DNA of 64,000 nt from Idiomarina aquatica. Its GTDB lineage: Bacteria > Pseudomonadota > Gammaproteobacteria > Enterobacterales > Alteromonadaceae. The translations under genes were made by a program, and so were the position numbers. The notes beneath the pieces are model-generated. The model was not told where the DNA came from and made no database searches. It was given only the letters and a program-made list of their open reading frames with translations. The stretch spans positions 186,001 through 250,000 of the forward strand of contig NZ_PIPS01000002.1 of NCBI RefSeq assembly GCF_003987185.1, written 5' to 3'. Of the stretch, positions 35,459 through 46,000 are shown in pieces. How positions within the stretch are numbered: the first letter of the stretch is position 1; each line of letters opens with the position of its first letter.

Positions 35459-37474
35459 ATGTGCGGAATTGCTGGAGTTTTTCATCATCAAACGGATCGT
35501 TCAATAGACGCCCAAACCTTAGTTAACATGGCAGCGATAATGCATCACCGTGGGCCTGATGGTTATGGTTATCAGATTAAACCAGAGCAGGGCGTAGGCT
35601 TTAGCCATGCACGTCTTTCCATTATCGACCTGAACGAACAGCGTGGTCGCCAGCCGTTTATGTCGGCAGACCAACGGTTAATGCTGACGCATAATGGGGA
35701 GTTTTATGATTTTAAACGGATTCGTGCTGATTTAACCGCACGTGGCGCACGTTTCCGCAGTAAAAGTGACTCGGAAATCGTGTTGCATCTGTTTGAACGC
35801 TACGGCCTTGATGCGACGCTGAAAGAGTTGCGTGGCGAATTTGCGTTTGGTCTGTATGACGAAAAAGATCAGAGCCTGTACCTGGTTCGCGACCGCTTTG
35901 GCATCAAACCCCTGTACTGGACAGAAACCGAACACGGCGTCGTGTTTGGTTCGGAACTTAAGGTGCTGTTCGCTCACCCGGACGTTAAGCGAGAGTTCTC
36001 CGCTGAGGGTTTGTACCATCAGTTGATTCAGGTGATGGTTCCGGGTTCGACCGCCTTTGCCGGTATTAATCAAGTGCAGCCGGGCTATGTGGTCAAGGTA
36101 AAACGTGAGCATGGTCGTCTTACGGTCAGCGAACACAAATATTGGGACGTTAACTTTCCCAATGAACACGATTATCCGGGCGACGATGTCGACGAAGAAC
36201 AATACATCGAGGGCGTTCGTGCGCAGTTACTGGAGGCGGTACAACACCGTATGACCGCGGATGTACCGGTGGGTTGTTACTTGTCCGGCGGCATCGACTC
36301 CTGCTCAATTCTCGGTTTGGCCTCGGCGTCAACGCAGACCTCCGTGAAAGCCTTTACCATTGGTTTTGATTCTGACGACTATGATGAAACACCGATAGCA
36401 CGGGAAATGGCAGAGGCCACCCAGGCAGACCATCATATTATGGCGTTGAAAGCCAACGACCTGTATGACCACTTTGTAAAAACCTTGTGGCACACGGAGC
36501 GAACCATCTATAACACCCTCGGGGTGGCCAAGTACCTGATGAGCCAGCAGGTGCACGAAGCCGGTTATAAGGTCGTAATGACAGGCGAGGGCTCCGATGA
36601 GCTGTTTGCCGGCTATCCGGCGTTCCGCAAGGATATGTTCTTGCACGGGTTGGATCATCTGCCGGAAATTGAACGACTGGAATGGCAGCAATTGCTGGAG
36701 AAGAACAATAAGTTGTTTAAAGGAGCGATGCTGGCAAGGGAAGAGTTCGTCAGCGAAGCCTTTAACCAAAAAATGGGCTTTACCCCAAGCTGTGTGCAGC
36801 CATGGTTGTCATGCAGCAGTGTCGCCTTGCCATTGATGTCAGCTGAACTGCGGGAGCGGGTGACGGATTATGACCCGAGTAAGGCGATTGCGGATACCCT
36901 GGATGAGACCATGCTGGAGGGGCGGCATCCATTGGATCGCGCACAATACGTGTGGATAAAAACCATGCTTGAAGGACAAATCCTCACCTGGGGTGGTGAC
37001 CGCGTTGATATGGCTAACTCGATGGAGGCGCGGCCGGCGTTTTTGGACCATCACTTGGCAGAGTACGCATTTACTGTACCGCCGCATCTGCGTATTAAAG
37101 GTAATAAAGAAAAATACGTATTGCGGGAGGCCATGAAAGGCTTATTACCGGAAACGCTCTACAAACGTGAGAAGTTTGCCTTTATGGCTCCGCCGGCGCA
37201 TACCGATCCGGAAAAATGGAAAGCGGTTGAAAAACTGGCGGAACAGTTCTTAAATCAGCGCGCGGTAGAAGCCGCCGGTTTATTGGATTACGAGGAAGTG
37301 GTACGAACCTTTGAACGCCATCAGGATCCGAATGTACCGGCCGAAGAACAAGTACAATTGGATGCGGTGATTAATCACATGCTGGGTGTACAGGTGCTGC
37401 ACCACCATTTCGTCGCAACCGATGTGCCGCAACAAGCGGCACAAAGGGCAAAAGAGCTGGGCTGGGTTGCCTAA
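35459..37474 (+). CDS. asparagine-synthetase-like glutamine-dependent amidotransferase
   Basis: A 671-aa class-II glutamine amidotransferase fused to an AMP-forming synthetase domain. The N-terminal nucleophile is Cys2 (MCGIAGVF); [23 protein letters not shown] and SDSEIVLH complete the glutaminase site. The synthetase half has the PP-loop YLSGGIDS (about 275-282), [11 protein letters not shown] and [14 protein letters not shown] (about 376). It is longer than AsnB (about 550 aa) and resembles the branch that amidates substrates other than aspartate, such as the enzyme of N-acetylglutaminylglutamine amide synthesis. A carbamoyltransferase precedes it by 18 nt. The substrate carboxylate is unknown. 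Its end overlaps the convergent msrAB stop by four bases. Confidence 0.88.
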   Translation: MCGIAGVFHHQTDRSIDAQTLVNMAAIMHHRGPDGYGYQIKPEQGVGFSHARLSIIDLNEQRGRQPFMSADQRLMLTHNGEFYDFKRIRADLTARGARFRSKSDSEIVLHLFERYGLDATLKELRGEFAFGLYDEKDQSLYLVRDRFGIKPLYWTETEHGVVFGSELKVLFAHPDVKREFSAEGLYHQLIQVMVPGSTAFAGINQVQPGYVVKVKREHGRLTVSEHKYWDVNFPNEHDYPGDDVDEEQYIEGVRAQLLEAVQHRMTADVPVGCYLSGGIDSCSILGLASASTQTSVKAFTIGFDSDDYDETPIAREMAEATQADHHIMALKANDLYDHFVKTLWHTERTIYNTLGVAKYLMSQQVHEAGYKVVMTGEGSDELFAGYPAFRKDMFLHGLDHLPEIERLEWQQLLEKNNKLFKGAMLAREEFVSEAFNQKMGFTPSCVQPWLSCSSVALPLMSAELRERVTDYDPSKAIADTLDETMLEGRHPLDRAQYVWIKTMLEGQILTWGGDRVDMANSMEARPAFLDHHLAEYAFTVPPHLRIKGNKEKYVLREAMKGLLPETLYKREKFAFMAPPAHTDPEKWKAVEKLAEQFLNQRAVEAAGLLDYEEVVRTFERHQDPNVPAEEQVQLDAVINHMLGVQVLHHHFVATDVPQQAAQRAKELGWVA

Positions 37475-38613
37475 CGCTGACCGTTTTTCGGTTCTACGTA
37501 CTGAATAAAGTCCGCATAGCCGCGTTGTTTCATTTCCGCCAGTGGAATGAATTCCAACGCGGCCGAGTTCATGCAGTAGCGTAAGCCGGTCGGCTGCGGA
37601 CCATCCTCGAAAACATGCCCTAGATGGGAGTCGGCGTAGCGGCTACGCACCTCGGTACGGGTGAAAAACCAGCTGTTGTCTTCTTTTTCAACCACGGCGT
37701 CGGCTTGTATCGGTTGCGTAAAGCTCGGCCAGCCGGTGCCGGACTTGTATTTATGTCGTGATGAAAATAAGGGCTCACCACTGACGACATCGACGTAAAT
37801 GCCTGGCTTTTTGTTATCCCAGTAGCGGTTATTAAAGGGTTCCTCCGTTTCATCCTGCTGTGTTACCGCAAACTCAATGGCACTGAGTTGTTGCCGTAAC
37901 TGCTGTTTGGAAGGCTTGTTGAACGACTGCCAGGGGTATTGGGTATCGGTTGACGGCTCACCGCCCGGGTTGTCATTGCTAAAGCCATAGTAATCGACCT
38001 GAGGCGTGTCACCCCAGTGTTTCTCGACAAAATCATAGCGGCCTGAGTTATAGGTGTAGACTTTATAGCGGATCGGGTTTTTATCGTAATAATCCTGGTG
38101 ATAGGTTTCGGCACGATAAAACTGCGTAAAGTCGGTGATTGGAACCACAATCGGTTGTGAAAAGGGCCCGTTTTCACTCAACCACTGCTTAGACTGTTCA
38201 GCGACCCGGCGTTGTTCGTCATTATGTACAAAAATTTCCGGACGGTACTGCTTGCCTCGGTCGACAAACTGGCCGTCGGCGTCGGTCGGATCCATGATTC
38301 GCCAGAATTTTTGCAGTAAACCGGCGTAACTGATGACCTTGGGATCGTAGTAAATTTGCACTGCTTCGGTGTGACCTGTGTTGCCGGCGGAAACCTGTTC
38401 ATAACTCGGATTGGGTTCTGTGCCTCCGGTATACCCTGAAACCACCTCGCGGACACCGTCAAGTTGCTCAAAGGCCTCTTCGACACACCAAAAGCAACCG
38501 CCTGCCAGTGTCGCCACGGCCTCGTTTTGTTGCTTTTCTGTTGACGAATTTTGTGCGATGCTGAGAGTGCTGGTCAGCAGCAAGCAAAAGCCTAACATTA
38601 TGGTGAAGCGCAT
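37471..38613 (-). CDS. msrAB: bifunctional peptide methionine sulfoxide reductase MsrA/MsrB
   Basis: A 380-aa secreted fusion enzyme. A signal peptide (residues about 1-20, [19 protein letters not shown]) directs it to the periplasm. The MsrA domain has the catalytic [11 protein letters not shown], and the MsrB domain has [13 protein letters not shown] and [11 protein letters not shown] with the catalytic Cys. MsrB lacks the zinc-binding CxxC pairs, like many fused forms. It repairs both S- and R-methionine sulfoxide in exported proteins. ATG 38613 is chosen for its GGAGG ribosome site; upstream in-frame residues do not fit. It is divergent from the barrel gene at 38661. Confidence 0.92.
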   Translation of the reverse strand: MRFTIMLGFCLLLTSTLSIAQNSSTEKQQNEAVATLAGGCFWCVEEAFEQLDGVREVVSGYTGGTEPNPSYEQVSAGNTGHTEAVQIYYDPKVISYAGLLQKFWRIMDPTDADGQFVDRGKQYRPEIFVHNDEQRRVAEQSKQWLSENGPFSQPIVVPITDFTQFYRAETYHQDYYDKNPIRYKVYTYNSGRYDFVEKHWGDTPQVDYYGFSNDNPGGEPSTDTQYPWQSFNKPSKQQLRQQLSAIEFAVTQQDETEEPFNNRYWDNKKPGIYVDVVSGEPLFSSRHKYKSGTGWPSFTQPIQADAVVEKEDNSWFFTRTEVRSRYADSHLGHVFEDGPQPTGLRYCMNSAALEFIPLAEMKQRGYADFIQYVEPKNGQR

Positions 38614-38660
38614 ATAACCTCCAGATGACATGGCTGCTAATAGCTTATAGGTGGGATTGG

Positions 38661-39686
38661 GTGAAAAAGTTCTCTGCATTGGCTATTTATTTATTAACCG
38701 CTGCGCCGGTGGTGGCGCAGGAGGCTGACGCGCAGACTTCTAAGGCGGTGGAAAAAGCCTGGTACGACAGCTTTCGTGAGGGGCTGACCACCTCCGTTGA
38801 TGCCACAGCCCGCTGGGTAGACAGTTTTTTTGCGGAAGATCGGTTTGAAGAATCTTATGGTTCCTATGGGCGCTTATCAATAGCGCCGCAGTGGAGCGGT
38901 TATGACGGCTTCGAGGTTAAATCACGTTTTCGGGCGCGAGTTAATCTCCCACACGCGAAAGAGCAGTTCTCGGCGTTTATCGGTCGTGTCGACAGTGATG
39001 AATTTCTGGATGAAGGTTCCGCCGGCCGGCCGTCAATCATTCGCTCTCCCAGCTCGGATGAAGAATGGCTGGTGGGGCTGGGATTTGAGCCCAGCATGAA
39101 TGAGCAACACCGGGTTTCCTACAGCATTGGCGTTCGCGGCGGGCTTGATTTCGATACTTATGTACGCGGTCGTTATATGACCGATATGGTGTTGAGTGAA
39201 TCGGTTTTGGCGCGCTTCCAAAGCTCTGCGTTTTGGCGTGACAGCGATGGCTTCGGCGTTGCCCAACGCGTCGATCTGGAAGCCAGCTTAACCGAAACGG
39301 TGTTGGCGCGCTGGTCGTCACTGGGCACTTACGCACAAGAAACTGAGGGACTGCGCTGGAGTAGCACCCTACGCGCCTATAAGCTCTACGGTGAAGATAA
39401 AGCCATTGCCGTGGAGACCTGGGTGGAGGGGCAAACGGATTTTGCCGTACCGGTAAACGACTATGGTCTGCGGTTACTTAACCGGCAACGCTACCTGCGC
39501 GAATGGTTATTTGTGGAAACCTGGCTGGGTTACCACTGGCCCCGCGAGCAATTGTATGAGCAACGCGAGGGCCATTGGATGCTGGGGCTGGAGCTGGAAA
39601 TTCACTTTGGCACGACCAACGCCTATTTGCCACAGCGGTCTCAATCGTCTTCCGACCAGGATAAGTCCAATAACAAGGGGTCATGA
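38661..39686 (+). CDS. predicted outer-membrane beta-barrel protein
   Basis: A 341-aa exported protein of no family I can name. The GTG at 38661 begins [20 protein letters not shown], a good signal peptide, with GGTGGGA upstream. After a short helical region ([19 protein letters not shown]) the sequence alternates like barrel strands ([66 protein letters not shown]). It ends in a Ser/Asp/Asn-rich tail, not Phe. The last 46 nt overlap the convergent nuclease gene. Confidence 0.6.
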   Translation: MKKFSALAIYLLTAAPVVAQEADAQTSKAVEKAWYDSFREGLTTSVDATARWVDSFFAEDRFEESYGSYGRLSIAPQWSGYDGFEVKSRFRARVNLPHAKEQFSAFIGRVDSDEFLDEGSAGRPSIIRSPSSDEEWLVGLGFEPSMNEQHRVSYSIGVRGGLDFDTYVRGRYMTDMVLSESVLARFQSSAFWRDSDGFGVAQRVDLEASLTETVLARWSSLGTYAQETEGLRWSSTLRAYKLYGEDKAIAVETWVEGQTDFAVPVNDYGLRLLNRQRYLREWLFVETWLGYHWPREQLYEQREGHWMLGLELEIHFGTTNAYLPQRSQSSSDQDKSNNKGS

Positions 39687-41389
39687 TCCGACGAGCGGTA
39701 GGGACCCGGCTGATAATAATCCGCGTCCCGGTAATCGTAACTGACCGGTTCATCAGCATTAAAATTAACATGCTGAGTATGGCTGACTTTGGGCACCAGT
39801 GATTGGTGCACAAAAATATGATCCAACGAACCTGCCTGACTGTCGTAGACGTAGGAGTATTCTTTTGCGTCCGACACATTGGGGTAGCCGTTTTCAATAA
39901 AGTACTGAATCGGATCTTCCTGATAATAGGCGTTAAAATCGCCCAGTAGCACTGGGTTCGGTAGTTGTTGTTGTTCGATCCAGCTTAGCAATTCCTGAGC
40001 GGACTCTACGCGCAACGCATTCCAGCAAGCTTGGCCATCGTTCTGATTCGCATTAATACCGTCATCGGGACAGCTGCCTTTGGATTTAAAATGATTCACT
40101 ACCACGGTTAATGGCTGCTCAACACCCTCTACCTTAAAGGTCTGCGCTAATGGCACCCGGCTACCGCGGCGAAATGGCCCTTGTTCAAGCGTTGCGGCGT
40201 GTGATACCGGGGTTAGCCGTTGTGGATTGTAAATGATGCCTACACTGATCTGGTCAGTGCCAACGCGGGTGGAGCGGGGCTGGGCAATGGCATAATCGAT
40301 ACGGCTGGCGTCGTTAATCGCATCAACCAGTTCGCGGATGGCACTGTGCTGTTCAAAACCATCGTTTTCAACTTCCATCAGACCAACCACATCGGCCTTA
40401 AGCGCTGTAATGGCGGCAACCAGCTTATCCTGCTGGCGTTGCAATTGCGCCGGAGAGCGCGCACCCCGCTCGGTCGGAAAGCCGTTGCCCTGACCATCGC
40501 CATTAAAGTAGTTGAGCACATTAAAACTGGCGATGCGGATATTATCGCTGAGTTTGGGCACAATCGCGGTGATTTGTGAGCGTTGGTCAAGTTGTGGGGC
40601 GGTGGTAGGTTGGAGGCGATAATCGTCACGAAATTGCGACAATATACCGGTGACCGGCTTTATTGTAGCGCCACTGCGAAGACTGTTCTGAGGGCCATGA
40701 AACAGCTGTTGGTGTGGCAGCTGCTGTGGCTGTGTCTGGCTATTGTCGTCAATCTGTAGACGATTCAGCTGATTGCTTTTGGCCAAGGCCTGCGCCGCAG
40801 CCCCGGGTTCCGCGATCTGGGTTGGTGTCCATAAACGGCCGGCTGAGACATCAAAATAACCGTGACGGGCCAATGGGTAATGGCCGGATATCGTTAAGGG
40901 TTGGTCGGCGCTAATGGTCACTAACATCCCTTCGTGGGCTTCAGCCTGTTGCTCGCTGGTAAACGGCAATGTCAGTTCGACTGGGCTAACGGCCTCCGCC
41001 TGGCCACATTCAAACACCGCCGTGGTATTGGTTAGCATGGTAAGACCGTCGGTTTCATTGACAGTACCGGTCACTTTCAACAGCGTACCTGCTTTAATGT
41101 CTTGATAAACCTTACCTGAGGCCTTGATAAACAACCCTTCGGAAGTGTTGCTGTCATTGTCCTGTTGCTGTTGCGTGGATTGTAAAAACAGTCCGCCAAG
41201 TTGCTCCTTGGCGCTCCAGTTTTGAGTAACCACGCCAATGGTCGTTATTTGCTCACCGAGTTTGGGTGATTGGGTTGCCGAGCCTTGAATCTGTGCAATA
41301 GGTGTCAGTCCGGCATCGGAGTCGCAGTTTTGTGCCGCGCCGGGTAGGGCGAAGAAAAGTGCCGAGAGCGACAGAAGCGTTTTTTTCAT
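39641..41389 (-). CDS. ExeM/NucH-family extracellular endonuclease
   Basis: A 582-aa secreted nuclease. The signal peptide is MKKTLLSLSALFFALPGAAQ. Residues about 30-270 are OB-like repeats (GEQITTIGVVTQNW, LLKVTGTVNE), and residues about 285-582 form an endonuclease/exonuclease/phosphatase domain: IRIASFNVLNYF, ADVVGLMEVENDG, VVVNHFKSKGSC, VLLGDFNAY and [13 protein letters not shown] carry the metal and catalytic residues. Such enzymes degrade extracellular DNA, for phosphate recovery or biofilm dispersal. The stop of the upstream MarR gene overlaps its ATG by four bases, so the two are coupled. Confidence 0.88.
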   Translation of the reverse strand: MKKTLLSLSALFFALPGAAQNCDSDAGLTPIAQIQGSATQSPKLGEQITTIGVVTQNWSAKEQLGGLFLQSTQQQQDNDSNTSEGLFIKASGKVYQDIKAGTLLKVTGTVNETDGLTMLTNTTAVFECGQAEAVSPVELTLPFTSEQQAEAHEGMLVTISADQPLTISGHYPLARHGYFDVSAGRLWTPTQIAEPGAAAQALAKSNQLNRLQIDDNSQTQPQQLPHQQLFHGPQNSLRSGATIKPVTGILSQFRDDYRLQPTTAPQLDQRSQITAIVPKLSDNIRIASFNVLNYFNGDGQGNGFPTERGARSPAQLQRQQDKLVAAITALKADVVGLMEVENDGFEQHSAIRELVDAINDASRIDYAIAQPRSTRVGTDQISVGIIYNPQRLTPVSHAATLEQGPFRRGSRVPLAQTFKVEGVEQPLTVVVNHFKSKGSCPDDGINANQNDGQACWNALRVESAQELLSWIEQQQLPNPVLLGDFNAYYQEDPIQYFIENGYPNVSDAKEYSYVYDSQAGSLDHIFVHQSLVPKVSHTQHVNFNADEPVSYDYRDADYYQPGPYRSSDHDPLLLDLSWSEDD

Positions 41390-41871
41390 TTTCCTGATTC
41401 CATTTTATGATAACTGCCCACTTCAAGTACCGGGGCGGCGTCCAAACGTTCAGCGTCCATCATTGCCGCAATGCGCTGCATTGATGACAACAACAATGAC
41501 TGTTCCCAGTCATCGAGTGCTTGAAACTTTTCGATGAAGTCTTCCTGTAACGGCTGCGGTGCTTTGTTCAGCAGTGAGCGTCCTTCCTCAGTCAGATAAA
41601 GCAGCACCCGGCGTTTATCGGTGTGACTGCGGCGACGATGAATGAGTTGCCGGTGCTCCATCCGTTCGATGACATTGGAAACGGTTGCCGGGCTCAGGGT
41701 GATGTTCTGAGCCACTTCGCTGGCCGTTATGCCATCACGGGCAACAATCTCGCGCAAGATCAGCAACTGTGGTGCCGTTAAACCGGAGTATTTGTTTAAT
41801 TGTTTGGAATACAGATCGATGGCACGAATGACCTTGCGTAAGGCCAGTAGCAGCTCTTCGTACTTTTCCAT
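41386..41871 (-). CDS. MarR family transcriptional regulator
   Basis: A 161-aa winged-helix regulator. The HTH lies around DGITASEVAQNITLSPATVSNVIERMEHRQ-type sequence (residues about 45-80) and the wing follows with RRRSHTDKRRVLLYLTEEG (DxR motif, DKRRV). The flanking helices form the MarR dimer. It is immediately upstream of and overlapping the ExeM-type nuclease, which it may regulate; the effector is unknown. Confidence 0.85.
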   Translation of the reverse strand: MEKYEELLLALRKVIRAIDLYSKQLNKYSGLTAPQLLILREIVARDGITASEVAQNITLSPATVSNVIERMEHRQLIHRRRSHTDKRRVLLYLTEEGRSLLNKAPQPLQEDFIEKFQALDDWEQSLLLSSMQRIAAMMDAERLDAAPVLEVGSYHKMESGK

Positions 41872-41903
41872 AGTCCAATCCTTTTGCTGAAAAACGGTAG
41901 TTA

Positions 41904-43004
41904 TCAGTACCGGCGGGCGGACAAGTCCGTGCGCCGAATTTGTATGACCATACCGACGTTGGGGTGGTCAAAATAGTGGGTTTCGTGGCTGATTACCCGG
42001 CGCAGTTGATCAAACAAATAAGCGCGTAAAAAGGGCTGCCGAGTGTCTTTACCCTGCAATATCCACTCCGCCTGCTGCTCCAGATCCGCAGGGGTTAAAT
42101 CCAGCATGTCGACGTCGCGCAAATTAAATGTATTATCAATGTGTAAGTAGTTACCGATAAGGAACACATGCAGCAGGCCATCCAGTTCCCACACACGCTC
42201 AGGCTGGTTGTTGTCGGTTAAAGGCTGAGGCCGTTGCTGTTCGCCGGCGGAGAATTCACCGTTGCCGCTGTTAACCGCGTCCAGTAATTGCTCAACACGA
42301 TCAAGCAACGCTAACTCAGTCGCTGATGCCTCGGCTGACGGCTCGTCAACCGCAAAGCCATCGTAGCGAAAGGCATCGCTGAATTGCTGGCCACCGAACA
42401 GGCGGATGGTGTAATTCTGACGTTTACCAAACACTGGCTGTCGCCAGGCCACATGCAGCAAGGGTTTGGCTAATCCTTTGCGCTCCAGTTCACGACGAGT
42501 TTCGCTAAGCACATGAGTGGATTTGGGCAGTAAAAACGGCGCACGGGCGCTATGAATGTCGCCGCCGTTACCGTCGATGACGACGTCGGTCTGTTCGATT
42601 GTGGCGATGCGCGGTTGTGGCGCCAATGGGTTGCCGGGAATAGGAATCAACTCGCGTTCGTGGTCAAATTGACAGTCAATCTGCAGCGTCAACGGCTCCG
42701 CGCGGGTAGCGTCTGCCCCCGGTAACGGCCATTGCGGACAAGGCTCAAGTCCGGCAACCAGTGCCGGGAAGTCGCGGTTGATGTAGGGCGTTAGCAAATC
42801 ATAACTGCCGGCCACGGGAATCGGCGTTACCGACGCTGGAAAGGTCTCGTTGATATCCTGCTCAACCGTGTGTTTAAACAGCAATACTTCGACTTCAAAC
42901 CACCGCCAGTAGGCGCGATCGGGTAACTTTGCCTGTACCGGCATAATGGCTAGCCAACTTAACACACTGATTAAGCCCGCATATACTGTACGCCGTAGCG
43001 TCAT
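41904..43004 (-). CDS. csiV: CsiV-family periplasmic protein
   Basis: A 366-aa exported protein with a signal peptide (about residues 1-25, ending PVQA) and the family-typical start of the mature chain YWRWFEVEVLLFKH. The C-terminal part ERVWELDGLLHVFLIGNYLHI and SHETHYFDHPNVGMVIQIRR also fits CsiV, a protein that activates the peptidoglycan polymerisation/D-amino-acid response in Vibrio. It sits directly after mfd with a four-base overlap, the conserved position of csiV. Its exact role in this organism is by family analogy. Confidence 0.8.
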   Translation of the reverse strand: MTLRRTVYAGLISVLSWLAIMPVQAKLPDRAYWRWFEVEVLLFKHTVEQDINETFPASVTPIPVAGSYDLLTPYINRDFPALVAGLEPCPQWPLPGADATRAEPLTLQIDCQFDHERELIPIPGNPLAPQPRIATIEQTDVVIDGNGGDIHSARAPFLLPKSTHVLSETRRELERKGLAKPLLHVAWRQPVFGKRQNYTIRLFGGQQFSDAFRYDGFAVDEPSAEASATELALLDRVEQLLDAVNSGNGEFSAGEQQRPQPLTDNNQPERVWELDGLLHVFLIGNYLHIDNTFNLRDVDMLDLTPADLEQQAEWILQGKDTRQPFLRAYLFDQLRRVISHETHYFDHPNVGMVIQIRRTDLSARRY

Positions 43005-46000
43005 TCGGTCAACTCCTGAGAAAAATCAGTTAGTAACGACTCTATCAGTTTTAGACGGCTTTGAGTATCCTCAAGCGACTGACTGATACGCAATCGATTT
43101 GGCCCGTCGAGCTTATAGTGACTTGGTGCTGTTTGCATCAGACGAATAATAGCCTCGGGTTTTACCTTAGTGTCATCTGCGAATTCAAGCACACCGCCTT
43201 GATTTCCCATATCGATTTTTCGAATTCCTAACCGTTCGGCCTGATTGCGAAGCGCTGTTTGACGGATTAAGTTTTTCGCCGCATCCGGTAACAAGCCAAA
43301 GCGATCGATCAGTTCGACCTGGATGTCCTGTAGCTGTTGTTCGCTGTCACTGCTGGCAATGCGTTTGTATAGACTCAAGCGATTATTGATATCCGGGATG
43401 TAATCGTCCGGTAGGAGTGCCGGTATGCGTAAGTCGACTTCAGCCCGTGAGCGGGTTAATCCTTCCAGTGACGGTTCTTTGCCGTCTTTCAGAGCCTGCA
43501 CCGCCTGCTCCAGCATATCCATGTACAATGAAAAGCCGATACTTTCTATCTGTCCGCTTTGTTCATCACCCAACAGTTCGCCGGCACCACGAATTTCCAG
43601 ATCGTGGGTAGCGAGCATGAAGCCAGCGCCAAGATCTTCTAATTGAGCGATCGCTTCCAGACGTTTTAGCGCATCTTTGGTCATCCGCTTCGGGTGAGGG
43701 GTCAGCAAGTAGGCGTAGGCCTGGTGATGCGAACGTCCGACCCGGCCGCGAAGCTGATGCATTTGTGCCAGTCCGAGGTGATCGGCACGATCCATAATAA
43801 TGGTGTTAGCGCTGGGGACATCGATGCCGGTTTCGATGATGGTGGTACACACCAGCACATTAAAGCGCTGGTGATAAAAGTCCGACATGATGCGTTCCAG
43901 CTCGCGTTCGCGCATTTGACCATGAGCGACGGTGATACGCGCTTCCGGTACCAGTTGTTCAATGTCGCGCGCGGTTTTCTCGATGGTGTCGACGTTGTTG
44001 TGCAGAAAATACACCTGTCCACCCCGCAGAATCTCCCGCAAAATAGCTTCCCGCACGGTGGCGTCATCGTACTGGCGGACGAAGGTTTTAACCGCCAGCC
44101 GCTTGGCCGGAGGGGTTGCAATAATGGACAGATCACGAATGTTATTCATCGCCATATTCAACGTGCGCGGTATTGGTGTCGCCGTCAGGGTCAGGATATC
44201 CACGTCGGCGCGCATACGCTTAATGGTTTCTTTTTGACGCACGCCAAAACGGTGTTCTTCATCAACAATCAACAGCCCCAGATCGTTGCACTTAATGTTC
44301 TCCTGCAACAGTTTGTGGGTACCGATAATGATATCAACCTGACCGTTTTCCAGATCCTGCAAAATTTGTTTGGACTGCTTTGCGGTTTTAAAGCGCGACA
44401 GTACCTCAACCCGCACCGGCCAATCGGCAAAGCGGTCTTTAAAGTTTTCATAATGTTGTTGTGCCAACAGCGTGGTGGGCACCAGCACCATTACCTGCTT
44501 GCCGTCGTTGACCGCGATAAAGGCCGCGCGCATGGCCACTTCGGTTTTGCCGAAGCCAACGTCACCGCAAACCAACCGATCCATTGCCCGCGGAGCTCGC
44601 ATATCAGCAGTCACTGCAGCGATGGCCTGTTGTTGGTCGATGGTTTCTTCAAACGGAAAACCGTCGGCAAAGCGTTGATAATCCTCTTCGACGATGGTGA
44701 AAGGATAGCCGGGCTTGGCTTCCCGGCGCGCGTAGACATCCAGCAGTTCGGCCGCGACATCGCGAATTTTTTCCGCGGCTCGTTTTTTGGCTTTTTCCCA
44801 GGTGTCGTTGCCGAGCTTGTGCAACGGCGCGTGATTGTCTTCGCCACCGCTGTAACGGCTTAATACGTCGAGTGAGGCAACCGGTACATAAAGCTTGGAG
44901 CCACCCGCGTACTCGATGGTAACGAATTCCGTAGTGACATTACCGGCATCGAGGGTGGTTAATCCCTGGTAACGGCCGACGCCATGTTCAATATGCACCA
45001 CCGGCTGGCCAATTTGCAGTTCCGCCAGGTTTCTAATCAGCGTGTCCGGACTGACGGTTGCTTTTTGTTCGCGCCGCCGGCGCTGGGCCACCTTGTTACC
45101 AAACAATTCGGTTTCAGTGATAAACCAGAGCTTTTCATTCAGCAAATGAAACGAATTAACCACCGGGCTGACCAGTAGCCCCAGTGGCTCAGAACGGTTC
45201 AGAAAATCGTCCAGACTGCGAACCGGCGTTAACTGCCAGCCCAGCCGCGCAGTCAATTCCCGCAACGTCTCCTTGCGCCCGGCACTCTCTGCAGAAAACA
45301 GCACCCGTTCGCCGTTACTCAGCGCTTCATCGATGCGCCGCGCCAGTTTTGCAAAGGGGTTCTTACTGTGGTGATCGGCGGCAATATCGGTCACGATTTC
45401 GGTGTCGAACGTTACCGCTCCTGGCGTCGGTTTATCCGCGGGGATTGCCGTGCGGATGCGGCGCAACTGTTTAAAGCCGGAGTGAATTTCGTTGGCCGGT
45501 AAAAACAGTTCATTGGGGTGTAACAATGGCCGTAGCGTGTCGTGACGGCGCTGTTCATAGCGGTGATTAATGTCAGTCCAGAGCCGTTCGAGCGCCCCCT
45601 GAATATCACCGAAACTGACCAGTACGGTGTCGTCAGGAAGGTAGTCAAACAGCGTTGCAGTCTGCTCAAAGAATAACGGCAGGTAATACTCGATGCCGCC
45701 GGGTAACTGAGATTTACTGACCTGCTGATAGACGGAATCGCGTTCGGTGGTGATGTCAAAACGTTCCCGGAATTGTGCACGAAAACGGTCAATACCGGCT
45801 TTGGTTAGCGGAAACTCATGTGCCGGCAGCAGGCGGATTTCCTCAACCGGATCCTGTGATAGCTGTGTTTCCGGATCAAAGGGTCGAATGCTGTCCAGTT
45901 CATCATCAAAAAAGTCCAGTCGATAGGGGCTGTTGCTGCCCATCGGGAATAAGTCGAGGATGGAACCGCGGGCACTAAACTCGCCGTGTTCCATGACTTG

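Noticed and set aside
35732-36202. Minus-strand frame of 156 codons
   Set aside because: Antisense to the amidotransferase gene and without family features or ribosome site.
43694-44863. Long open frame (389 codons) on the plus strand
   Set aside because: It lies wholly antisense to mfd, whose protein is unmistakable; the frame is a by-product of codon bias.
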